Of a stretch of DNA of 64,000 nucleotides, positions 8,442 to 16,823 are shown piece after piece. The first letter of the stretch is position 1; each line of letters begins with the position of its first letter. The DNA is from Coriobacteriia bacterium. GTDB lineage: Bacteria > Actinomycetota > Coriobacteriia > Coriobacteriales > Eggerthellaceae. The notes beneath the pieces were generated by a model that did not search any database, was not told where the DNA came from, and saw nothing but the letters and a program-made list of their open reading frames with translations. The stretch lies in NCBI GenBank assembly GCA_030530215.1, contig JAUMVJ010000001.1:120168-184167 (forward strand), written 5' to 3'. The position numbers and the translations under genes were made by a program.

Positions 8442-10610
8442 CTACTTAGTCTTCACGGCCTTCTTGGCGGACCAAGCGGAGTAGTAGGTCTTGCCGTTGA
8501 CGACCTTGTAGGTACGTGCCTGGACGTAGTACTTGGTCTTCTTCTTGAGCTTCTTCACCGTCTTGGCCTTGGCGGAGGCGCCCTTGGCCTTCACGGTCTT
8601 GGCGTTCGCCATGCTCTTCTTGGTGGAGTACTTCAGCTGGACGCCGGAGCGCTCGGTCTTGTTCTTTGCCCACTTGGCCTTGAAGGACTTCTTGGCTTTG
8701 GAAACCTTGAACTTCGTCACGCCCTTGGGGTTGATAACAAAGCTGGAAGTGGTCTTGCCGGTATAAATGCCCTTGGCGGCGATGGTCACCTTGTAGGTGC
8801 CGACCTTCTTGCCGCTCGCGACGGAGGCGGTGTAGTCGGTGCCGGCCTTCAAGGTCTTGCCGTTAAAAACCACGGACTTGACCGAGGGTTTCTGGGCCTT
8901 GCCGTTGTAGGTGAAGCTGGTCTTGGACAGGGTCACCTTGGCGGCGGAGATATCGGTGACTGCGGGAGTGGGTGCGGCCTCGACCTTGAGCTCGACGGAA
9001 GCTTCGCCTTGCTGGTAGTTGCTGTTTTCCTTGGCGCTCACCGTGAGGGTAGTAGTGCCCGCAGCGAAAACGGTGACCAGGCCGTTTTCGTCGACGGTCG
9101 CGACGCTCTTGTCGGAGCTGGCGTACTCGAGCGCGGCGTCGGTGCTGACCTTGGCGTCGAGCTTGAAAGCAGGGTCGCCGACGGTCTTGCTGCCGGGGTC
9201 CTTCACCTGGATGCCGGCCGCAGCCTTGGCGATCGAATAATCGCACGTCACGGAACCAGCGAAGTTGGAGTTCTCTTTTGCGGTGAGGATAATCTTGTAA
9301 TTATCGCCGGCATTGGTGGCCTTATTACCCTCCACATCCAGAGAGTCAAGGACGTTGACATCCTTCTCGCCGATCTTCAGCTCAACCGACGAAATTTCCT
9401 GAGTCTGCTCGGATCCGTTGTAGGTCAAGGCGGCGCCTAGGGTCACCTTAGCGCCATTGATGCTGAGCTGACTAATAGTGAACTCTTTAGAAACGGAACC
9501 TTTGTAGTCGTTGATGCCCTCGATCTTAGCGGCGGCAGTACCTGCATCGACGTTGGACTCATAGGAAACGGTATAGTCCTGACCTTTGGTCAAGGTCTTG
9601 TCGTCGAGGGTGACGGTGGCCTCGGGCTGCTTCTCGGCTCCATCGTAAGTGTAGGTATCAGGCTCAAGAGTTACCGTGGCGCTAGCCAGGTCGACCCTGT
9701 TGTCGACCTCCTTAACCTCGTATCCCTTGCCGGAAGCTTCAACGAAAGCCTTAGCCGCATCCTCGGAATCAAAGTAGATATCCTTGGTTTCACCTGTAAA
9801 TACAAGCTGATCCTGGTCGTTAAGCGTCACGCTCCAGCACTGCTTGGGGACTTCGCTTGAGCTGATGGCTTTGTAGCTGCCGGATTCCTTATACAGGTCA
9901 ACCCCATCGCCAAGTTTCACGCCCTTGGGGAAGTCGCTGAAAGTACCACCCTTAACAAGGATCGGCTTAGTGCCTTTCTCAAACATCGCTGTAGTGGTAT
10001 CAGACTTTACAAAATTTCCGCTATTGATGGTGAAGGACCCATTATTGTTGTAAATCAGCGAATTTGCTTTACCGGAGGTGGACACACTCACGCTGTCGAG
10101 CGTTGTGATACCTCCCACAGAATCAAAACACTCGCTTGTCTGGCTTTTCACTTCGAGGCTTTTAAAGCCATAAGTAGGAACATCTGACGAATCGAGCCTA
10201 ATGGCAGCTTTTTTGCTTTCGGCATCCTCGGCATACTCAACTTTCTGAACAATAGAGCCGAGCTTATCAGTATCGGAATCTTTGCCGTCAATCGTAATAT
10301 TACTGTTGCCGCTACCGAGCAGCCACAATGAATAACAATTCTCATTCTCATTGGTCAAAGTATGGCCATTGAGATTGATTTGAACCTTGCCAAGATTGCC
10401 GGTTACTTTAATGGCGCCAGTTACATCTTCTGTCAAATTGTATGTACCGGCCTCGGTAATGACATAGTACGAATCTGTTCCATTGAAAGTTTCCTGGTTG
10501 ATCTCTTTATTTACCCCCCCCTCTTCGGCTAGAGCAAAGCCGGGCGCCAGGCAGAACGCAGCCATCGCGGCAAACATGCCCAGCAGCAGAAGTTTCTTAA
10601 TCGATTTCAT
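8442..10610 (-). CDS. Secreted beta-helix protein with Ig-like repeats and basic C-terminal module
   Basis: This 722-residue protein has a signal peptide (MKSIKKLLLLGMFAAMAAF, cleavage near ALA-EE). A beta-helix-like region (about 30-290) is followed by several MBG/Ig-like beta domains, including YDGAEKQPEATVTLDDKTL and YNGSEQTQEISSVELKIG. A BIG2-like stretch reads GDPAFKLDAKVSTDAALEYA. The Lys-rich fibronectin-III-like C-terminus ends YYSAWSAKKAVKTK. The last about 165 residues are nearly the same as the end of the 1826-residue protein at 24880. There is no LPxTG signal, so the basic module may bind the wall non-covalently. I take the ATG at 10610, which has GGGGA seven bases upstream, over a TTG at 10637. 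Confidence 0.78.
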   Translation of the reverse strand: MKSIKKLLLLGMFAAMAAFCLAPGFALAEEGGVNKEINQETFNGTDSYYVITEAGTYNLTEDVTGAIKVTGNLGKVQINLNGHTLTNENENCYSLWLLGSGNSNITIDGKDSDTDKLGSIVQKVEYAEDAESKKAAIRLDSSDVPTYGFKSLEVKSQTSECFDSVGGITTLDSVSVSTSGKANSLIYNNNGSFTINSGNFVKSDTTTAMFEKGTKPILVKGGTFSDFPKGVKLGDGVDLYKESGSYKAISSSEVPKQCWSVTLNDQDQLVFTGETKDIYFDSEDAAKAFVEASGKGYEVKEVDNRVDLASATVTLEPDTYTYDGAEKQPEATVTLDDKTLTKGQDYTVSYESNVDAGTAAAKIEGINDYKGSVSKEFTISQLSINGAKVTLGAALTYNGSEQTQEISSVELKIGEKDVNVLDSLDVEGNKATNAGDNYKIILTAKENSNFAGSVTCDYSIAKAAAGIQVKDPGSKTVGDPAFKLDAKVSTDAALEYASSDKSVATVDENGLVTVFAAGTTTLTVSAKENSNYQQGEASVELKVEAAPTPAVTDISAAKVTLSKTSFTYNGKAQKPSVKSVVFNGKTLKAGTDYTASVASGKKVGTYKVTIAAKGIYTGKTTSSFVINPKGVTKFKVSKAKKSFKAKWAKNKTERSGVQLKYSTKKSMANAKTVKAKGASAKAKTVKKLKKKTKYYVQARTYKVVNGKTYYSAWSAKKAVKTK

Positions 10611-10842
10611 GGACCAATCCCCTTCCCTTTCAATCAAGAATCATCAGACACAAGCATTGAGCCAACGCAATTCACGCCTTATCCTTTGCCATATCAGTGG
10701 CGAAGGCTCGCAGTTAGCTTCGACAAAACCAGCAGGTCGCAGCCGTCGTGCAAAACTTTGCCTCTTAGCCTCAGAGCCTGTACCAATGAGTCATTTCAAA
10801 TTGCCTAAATTATACCTAATAGCCCACAAGACTAGTGCAAAG

Positions 10843-10870
10843 AGAAAGAACCCCGAGGGGTTCTTTCTTT
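10843..10870 (-). terminator. Intrinsic terminator
   Basis: AGAAAGAACCCC pairs with GGGGTTCTTTCT around a GA loop. A T-run follows in the plus direction and T-rich sequence in the minus direction. It lies 48 bases past the stop of the reductase gene that ends at 10918. The rest of 10611-10917 is AT-rich promoter-like sequence with no gene. Confidence 0.8.
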
Positions 10871-10917
10871 AAAAGTAATATCGAACGCAGGGTTTGCGCC
10901 CTTGTGCGGGCCTCGGC

Positions 10918-11760
10918 CTATTTGGCCAAACCGACTTCCTCAAGGTACGCGCGCAGGTCGTCGTCCCAGCTGGGAAGCTGCGCGCCGTACATCTCGAGCA
11001 TCAAGCTCTCAAGCTCAACCTTCTCGGCAGTAACAAGGTCGGTTGCGGGCTCCAGGAACTTGCCCTTATCAAAGCCGCAAATCTCCATGACCTTAGCCGC
11101 AAAGTCATAGCGGCTCACGCAGCCCTGGCTGGTGATGTGGAACACACCTGTACCGCCGTTCTGGATAAGGCGATCGAGGAACCTCACATACATTGAGACC
11201 GAAGTGGGCGACGCGAACTGGTCGGTACGCGCCTTGTACACTTTGCCCGCATTCACCGCGTCGAGGATGTCCATCAGGATGCCGCCATTGACGCTGTAGA
11301 GCCACGAAGAGCGAACAATCGCGTGCTCGGGGGTGGTGTCGCGCACCATGGTCTCGCCCGCGCGCTTGGACTTGCCGTACGCGCATTCGGGATGCGGGTT
11401 GTCGAACTCGTTGACGGGCTCGTGCAGGCGGGGCGGGAACACGTCGTCGGTGGAAACCTGAATTACCAGTGCGCCGACGGAATTAGCCGCAAGCGCGACG
11501 TTGCGCGCGCCCAAGGCGTTGGTCTCGTAGGCACGGATGCGGTTGCCCAAACCCGTGACCGAGCGGGGAATGCCCGCACAGTTGATAACCACATCGGGCT
11601 GAGCTTCCTGCGCGAACAGAACCAAGCGGTCGGGATCGCACACGGTAACCTCTTTGTCGGTGCCCACCACGTTGTAGCCAAGATCGGCGAAGCGGGTCAT
11701 GAATTCAGAACCAAGAAAGCCCTTGGACCCAGTGATCCAGATAGTCTTTTTGTCACTCAT
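10918..11760 (-). CDS. RmlD-like NAD(P)-dependent sugar-nucleotide reductase
   Basis: This 280-residue protein is an extended short-chain dehydrogenase of the RmlD type. It has the nucleotide-binding TGSKGFLG near the N-terminus, VINCAGIPRSV, VSTDDVFP and the catalytic YGKSK. RSSWLYSVNGG and a C-terminal substrate domain with FHITSQGCVSRYDFA follow. RmlD reduces dTDP-4-dehydrorhamnose. Here the other rml genes are absent nearby, so the substrate is uncertain; it could be any 4-keto sugar nucleotide. GAGG lies six bases before the ATG. The gene lies 117 bases downstream of the TRAP permease on the same strand and may be transcribed separately. Confidence 0.75.
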   Translation of the reverse strand: MSDKKTIWITGSKGFLGSEFMTRFADLGYNVVGTDKEVTVCDPDRLVLFAQEAQPDVVINCAGIPRSVTGLGNRIRAYETNALGARNVALAANSVGALVIQVSTDDVFPPRLHEPVNEFDNPHPECAYGKSKRAGETMVRDTTPEHAIVRSSWLYSVNGGILMDILDAVNAGKVYKARTDQFASPTSVSMYVRFLDRLIQNGGTGVFHITSQGCVSRYDFAAKVMEICGFDKGKFLEPATDLVTAEKVELESLMLEMYGAQLPSWDDDLRAYLEEVGLAK

Positions 11761-11877
11761 TTCAAACCTCTATCGTTTGGAAGACGAACTCGATGCGCGA
11801 CCCTACGGCAACGCATAACTTGGACGGACTGCGAAAACCATGCGGCAACGCATAAAGTCGAACGGATTGCGCTGCCC

Positions 11878-13959
11878 TTACGCCGCCTTGGCCTCGGCAC
11901 CGCCGGAACCCGCACCGTCGCCCTTGGACTTGCCGCGGAAAATCTGGAAGGCAAGAACGCAGGCAATCAAGGCAAAGCCGACGAGGTTACTGCCAACCGA
12001 GGAAATGGATGCCAGGTCAGAGATGGGAAGCATCACGCAAATGCCCGCCACGATCATGATCGCGCGCACGAGCACGTTGATGCGCCCACTGAAGTAACCG
12101 CAGATGCCCGCCGCAACACCAAACAGGCCGAACAGCGCCATAAAGATGTTGATGCCGTTAAGCCAGATGGGCAGCGGATCGCCCTGCATGATCATCGAGG
12201 GGTAGAAGGCGAAGATGAAGGGCACGATGTAGGCCGCAATGGCCAGGCGCGATGCATTGAAAGCGGTGCGCATGGCGTCGGACTTCGCGATGGCCGACGC
12301 CGCAAAGGCCGCTAGCGCAACCGGCGGCGTGATGTCCGCCAGAATACCGAAGTAGAACACGAAGAAGTGAGCGCAAACCAGCGGCACGCCGAGTTGCATA
12401 AGGATAGGCGCGCAGGTTGCGGCCATGATGCAGTAGTTTGCCGTGGTAGGAACGCCCATGCCCAGAACGATGCAGCAAAGCATGGTAAGGACAAGGCCGA
12501 TAATCAGCACGTCGCCGGAAGCCATGACGATGACGTTAATGAGCGTGGAAGCAAGACCGGTGATGGTGATGCAGCCAGCGATCATACCCGCCATGGCGCA
12601 GGCAGCGGCAACCGAGATGGAGTTCTTGGCGCCGGCGGCGAAGGCGTCGCAGCAGGTCCACAGCGCGGTCTTGGTGGATTCCACAAACACGCTTGCAAAA
12701 CTCTGACCCTCGGCGCGGCTTTCCCAGTTGGTCTGGATGAAGTGGATGTAGCCAATGACGAAGGCAGTGAAGATCGAGATAGCAGCTGACACAGCCATCG
12801 TGAAGACGTTGGCAGCAACCAGGTAAACCAGCAGCACCAGAGGAATGATGAGGTAGCAGTTAAGACCGAGCCAACTCCACTTGGGAAGAAGCTCGCGGGG
12901 GATGCCCTTCAGGCCCATCTTCTTGGCCTCAAGATGCACCGAAAAGAAGATGCCGGCGAAGAAGAGCAGCGCCGGGATGATGGCGATAGTGGCAACCTCG
13001 ATGTAGGGGATGCCCATATACTCGGCCATAAGGAAGGCCGCGGCACCCATGATGGGAGGCATGATCTGGCCGCCCGTGGACGACGCGGACTCAACGGCGC
13101 CGGCGAACTCGGGGCGGTAGCCCGTCTTCTTCATCATGGGGATGGTAACAGTACCGGTGGTAACGGTGTTGCCCACCGAGGAGCCGGAAACCATGCCGCA
13201 CAGGGCCGACGAAATAACGGAAACCTTTGCAGCGCCGCCCGAGGACCATCCAGCCAGGCGGTTGGCGAACGAGATGAAGAAGTTCGCAATGCCGGTGCGC
13301 TCAAGGAAGGCACCAAAGATGATGAACAAAACGATGTAGGTGTAGCAAACGTTGGTGGGCGTGCCCAAAACGCCGCTTGAGGTGTAGAAGAGCTTCTGCA
13401 CGACGTTGGAAACGGAGTTCACGATATCGGTGCTGCGGCCCATCTGGAACGAAAGCGCGTACACCAAGAGCGCGGTAACCACCAGCAAAATGGGCAGGCC
13501 CACGCAGCGGCGGCATAGCTCAAACACCGTGGCGATGCCGATAACGCCCAGAACAACTTCCAGCGCACCGATGCGCGTGCCCATGAGCAGAATCTCTTTG
13601 CAGTTGAGCGAGAAGTAGAAGAAGGCCGCGGCGCCCGCCAGCATGATGACGATGTCGTACCAGGGTATATGGTTGGGCTTAAGGTTGGTTTTGCGCGCGG
13701 GGTACATCAGGTAGCCGACGATGATGACGAAGGCCACGAAGCGAGCCAGGCGCGCCTCGGCCTGATCGGTCGAGAACAAGGTCATGTAGAGGCACCATAC
13801 GGAAAATACGATCATGACCGCCGTGATAATGACCTTAGGGATGCCTTCCCAGATGCGCGTGTTCGACTCTTGGTCGTACTTGCGCATGATCTCGTCGGCA
13901 TCGAGCTCGGCGTCTGCAGCCTTGACCTCGGTGGTTTCCTTAGATTTAAACAAAGCCAT
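11878..13959 (-). CDS. Fused TRAP transporter permease (DctQM-type, TAXI family)
   Basis: This 693-residue polytopic protein starts with a hydrophilic tail (1-40). Four helices correspond to the small DctQ subunit, and a large DctM-like domain of about 12-14 helices follows. Family signatures include LCRRCVGLPILLV, GMVSGSSVGNTVTTGTV, ESASSTGGQIMPPIMGAAAFL and GMGVPTTANYCIMA. Fused permeases of this length pair with TAXI binding proteins, and one is encoded 13 bases upstream. The pair imports organic acids or similar solutes using an ion gradient; the substrate cannot be read from the sequence. A ribosome site (AAGGGGG) precedes the ATG. Confidence 0.9.
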   Translation of the reverse strand: MALFKSKETTEVKAADAELDADEIMRKYDQESNTRIWEGIPKVIITAVMIVFSVWCLYMTLFSTDQAEARLARFVAFVIIVGYLMYPARKTNLKPNHIPWYDIVIMLAGAAAFFYFSLNCKEILLMGTRIGALEVVLGVIGIATVFELCRRCVGLPILLVVTALLVYALSFQMGRSTDIVNSVSNVVQKLFYTSSGVLGTPTNVCYTYIVLFIIFGAFLERTGIANFFISFANRLAGWSSGGAAKVSVISSALCGMVSGSSVGNTVTTGTVTIPMMKKTGYRPEFAGAVESASSTGGQIMPPIMGAAAFLMAEYMGIPYIEVATIAIIPALLFFAGIFFSVHLEAKKMGLKGIPRELLPKWSWLGLNCYLIIPLVLLVYLVAANVFTMAVSAAISIFTAFVIGYIHFIQTNWESRAEGQSFASVFVESTKTALWTCCDAFAAGAKNSISVAAACAMAGMIAGCITITGLASTLINVIVMASGDVLIIGLVLTMLCCIVLGMGVPTTANYCIMAATCAPILMQLGVPLVCAHFFVFYFGILADITPPVALAAFAASAIAKSDAMRTAFNASRLAIAAYIVPFIFAFYPSMIMQGDPLPIWLNGINIFMALFGLFGVAAGICGYFSGRINVLVRAIMIVAGICVMLPISDLASISSVGSNLVGFALIACVLAFQIFRGKSKGDGAGSGGAEAKAA

Positions 13960-13972
13960 GTTTCCCCCTTCC

Positions 13973-14983
13973 CTACTCGGAATCCTTGGTATTCACTTCG
14001 ATGCCCTGTTCGGCGAAGTACTTGGCAGCACCCGCATGATAGGGAACCGTAGTGATCGAGGAAGCGGTTTCAAGGTTGACCTCGGAATACTTGTCATGAG
14101 CATCAGGCTGGGCCTTGGCACCCTCGAAGATGGACTTAGTGAACTTGTAAATTGCCTCGTCAGAGACGTTGTCGTTGGCAATGACCACCGACAGAACCGC
14201 CACCGTGGTGGTGTCGGAATCAAGCCCGTAGGCATCCTTGGAAATGGTGGACTCCTGATAGTAGGGGCAAGCCTTCAGGAGCTTGGCGATATGCTCACTG
14301 TCCAGGGAGACCAAGTGCACGGGCTTTGCCGTGGAGAGGTCGGTGATGGAGGTGGTGGGAGCGCCCGCCACGACGAAGGCAGCATCGATCTTGCCGTTCT
14401 TAAGCGAGTCGGTGGAGTCGCCGAAGCTCTGATACACAGGCTTGATGTCTTTCTCGGAATCCAGGCCGTAAGCGTTCAGGATGTCGATGGCGTTGAAGTT
14501 GGTGCCGGAGCCGGCCGCGCCGACGGAAACGGTTTTGCCCTTAAGGTCGGCAACCGTCTTGATGTCGGGATTGGTGGTTACGATTTGCACCTGCTCAGGG
14601 TAAAGAGCAGCAACGACGGAGAAGTCGCTGTAGGAACCGGTCGACTCGAAGAGCTTGGAGCCCTCGTAGGCGTAGGTCTGAACGTCGGCCTGGCAGAAGG
14701 CCATGTCGGCGTCGCCGTCTTGCATCGATTGGACGTTGGCCTGCGAACCGTTGGAGGAAAGCGCGACGACGGTCGTGCCCTCCGTGTTGGTGCAGTAGTT
14801 TGCGATAACCGTGCCGAACGCGTAATAGGTGCCGGATTCGCCACCGGTCACGAACTGCAGGTTGTTGTCGATACCTTCGCCATCTTTCGTGAAGCCACCG
14901 CCACCGGCGAAACCGGCGTAACCGGCCGCGATGAGGATGACCACGTAAATGGCAGCAATGAGAGCTGTTGCCTTTTTACTCAC
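13973..14983 (-). CDS. TAXI-family TRAP transporter solute-binding protein
   Basis: This 336-residue extracytoplasmic binding protein has an uncleaved anchor or signal segment (TALIAAIYVVILIAAGYAGF). The TAXI signature region FVTGGESGTYYAFGTVIANY and MAFCQADVQTYAY, LKGKTVSVGAAGSGTNF and KIDAAFVVAGAPTTSI follow. No lipobox cysteine is present, so the N-terminal helix may hold it in the membrane. I set the start at a GTG (14983) with AAAGGGG seven bases upstream; a longer frame reaches 15085 but adds Cys/Pro-rich residues with no ribosome site. It delivers ligand to the fused permease encoded directly downstream. Confidence 0.87.
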   Translation of the reverse strand: MSKKATALIAAIYVVILIAAGYAGFAGGGGFTKDGEGIDNNLQFVTGGESGTYYAFGTVIANYCTNTEGTTVVALSSNGSQANVQSMQDGDADMAFCQADVQTYAYEGSKLFESTGSYSDFSVVAALYPEQVQIVTTNPDIKTVADLKGKTVSVGAAGSGTNFNAIDILNAYGLDSEKDIKPVYQSFGDSTDSLKNGKIDAAFVVAGAPTTSITDLSTAKPVHLVSLDSEHIAKLLKACPYYQESTISKDAYGLDSDTTTVAVLSVVIANDNVSDEAIYKFTKSIFEGAKAQPDAHDKYSEVNLETASSITTVPYHAGAAKYFAEQGIEVNTKDSE

Positions 14984-15378
14984 GCAAGTACCCCTTTCCG
15001 TTGAATCTGACGCGCACGTGCGAAAACGATCGAGCCAAGGGCTGGCGCAGACGCCTGCCTTGCAAAGCCCCGGCGGGATTGGCAAGGCAGGCGGCGCTTA
15101 GCCCAGCGCAACTTGGGTTTAAGCAAGGCCGCGAGCCACCCGAGACCAATGCTTCTTGCCCGTAAAACAAACGAGCCACCGGTCAAAGGATCGGCGGCCC
15201 CAAAGTTTGCGGTTAGCCACATTTTCGCAAAGTGTGCACGAAACAAGCGAACACGAGTTGAACAACCATCTTAATAGGCGGCGTTCAAATCAAAGCTAGT
15301 TATACAGATTTTTTCGGTGATGGGACTCTTATTTCATCGTTTGTAACAAAAGGAAGGGATTCATCGCTGCGCGAAGCC
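14984..15378 (-). other. Leader region of the TAXI-TRAP operon with a long hairpin
   Basis: No gene is supported in these 395 bases. The main structure is an 11-bp perfect stem, GCCTGCCTTGC (15053-15063) with GCAAGGCAGGC (15082-15092). It extends imperfectly outward to GCTGG (15041) and CCAGC (about 15109). It would form about 70-100 nucleotides upstream of the GTG start if transcribed. I recognise no known riboswitch. Confidence 0.45.
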
Positions 15379-16683
15379 CTAGCGCATGCGATGAAGATCA
15401 TCTTCCTCGTCGATGCGCGTGTCGCGGCGATCCTCGAGCGTCTCGTCGTCCTCGAAAATATCGTCGAGCTTGTCCTGGATGAACTCGATGAAGGCGGGCT
15501 GCTCGTCGTCACCGGCGGCTTCACGCTCCTCGCGCTCGCGTTCTTCTTCCTCGTCGTCGGACTCCATCATCTCGAAAGCAAGAGCCTGATCTTGGACGGA
15601 TTTAAGGCTCTCGACCTCGATGAACACGCGCGTGGCGTCGGGGAACTCGGCACGGATGCCCGCCTCGATGCGGTCGATGGAGCGCAAGATCTGCACCGCA
15701 GGAACGCTCGGCGAGAAGTTGGCGTCGATAGTCAAAAGCATGTCGTGGGGGCCCAAGAACATCGAGAGCACGCGTCCACAGTCGACCACGTTCTCATCGG
15801 ATTCCACGATCTCGATGACACGGCGCGTCTGCGGCTTGTTCAGGCCTTCGCCAATGAGCAGGGCCTTAGTCTGCGTAAGAAGAACGGCCGCAACCACCAT
15901 CAGCAGCACGGCAATCGCGATAGACGCCAGGGAGTCGTAGAGGGGGTTGCCCGTCACGTGGCTTGCAACGATGCCCGCGAAAGCGATAAGAAGGCCGGTT
16001 TCGGCGGCGGTGTCTTCAAGCACCACGGTGTAGAGGCTTGGATCCTTGCAATGGTCGATGAACTTCAGGGGCGACACCTTGCCGCGCGCGAGGTTGAACT
16101 GCTTAATCGCAACGGCAAGCGTAGTGCCCTCGATCACAGCCGAGATGCCCAAAATCACAAGCGACGGCAAGGGGTCGGATAGGCGCGCGTCCTCGATGTG
16201 GACAAGATGGCTCACGCCCTCGACGAGCGAGATAACGCCACCGACGGCAAAGATGAGCACCGCCACAACCAGCGTCCAGAAGTAAAGCTCCTTGCCGTAA
16301 CCGAAGGGGTGGTCTTCGTCGCTGGGCTTTTTGGATTGATGGATGCCGAAGAGCACCAGGATGCCGTTGCCGGAGTCGACGATGGAGTGAATGCCCTCCG
16401 AGATCATGGCCTGCGAGCCCGTAATAAAGGCCGCAATGAACTTGACAATGCCCACCAGTATGTTGCCGCAGATCGCGGCAATAACGGCAATGGTCGAGCT
16501 GCCCTTCTGCTGCACGGCGGCAGCGCCCCCGTCCTGCGGTGCGGGAGCATCGGGAAGATTGTCGGCCTGGGACAAAAGCCTGTTACGCACGATATCCACC
16601 CCCTCGTCTCTGGAACGCTCGCGCTTCAAGAAGCGCTTCTTGGACGTGGTGTTGTTACTCGGGGGTTGGTCGGAACCCTTCAT
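15379..16683 (-). CDS. Cation diffusion facilitator, SLC30A9-like, with acidic tail
   Basis: This 434-residue protein has six predicted helices between about residues 62 and 275. Helix 2 carries HSIVD (99-103) in the metal site, and helix 5 carries LEDTAAE (222-228). This pattern fits the SLC30A9-related branch rather than the FieF type with HxxxD in helix 5. A cytoplasmic domain follows, then a very acidic tail (about 370-434) containing runs of D and E and three short DDE-rich blocks. CDF proteins export divalent metals such as Zn, Mn or Fe by proton exchange. The start ATG at 16683 follows AAAGGA; a longer frame begins at 16809 without support. The tail's role is unknown and could be metal sensing. 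Confidence 0.82.
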   Translation of the reverse strand: MKGSDQPPSNNTTSKKRFLKRERSRDEGVDIVRNRLLSQADNLPDAPAPQDGGAAAVQQKGSSTIAVIAAICGNILVGIVKFIAAFITGSQAMISEGIHSIVDSGNGILVLFGIHQSKKPSDEDHPFGYGKELYFWTLVVAVLIFAVGGVISLVEGVSHLVHIEDARLSDPLPSLVILGISAVIEGTTLAVAIKQFNLARGKVSPLKFIDHCKDPSLYTVVLEDTAAETGLLIAFAGIVASHVTGNPLYDSLASIAIAVLLMVVAAVLLTQTKALLIGEGLNKPQTRRVIEIVESDENVVDCGRVLSMFLGPHDMLLTIDANFSPSVPAVQILRSIDRIEAGIRAEFPDATRVFIEVESLKSVQDQALAFEMMESDDEEEEREREEREAAGDDEQPAFIEFIQDKLDDIFEDDETLEDRRDTRIDEEDDLHRMR

Positions 16684-16823
16684 CGGTGCGATCCTTTCGT
16701 ACGTGCATAGAACTCGCGCGAGCAAGCGAGTAGGCAAGCCCTGCGCGATGTAAGGAATCATGATAGCAAGAACCGCGGGCAGGACGGCAAAGCTCCTGTA
16801 AATGCCCACAGTTCGCCTAAGGC

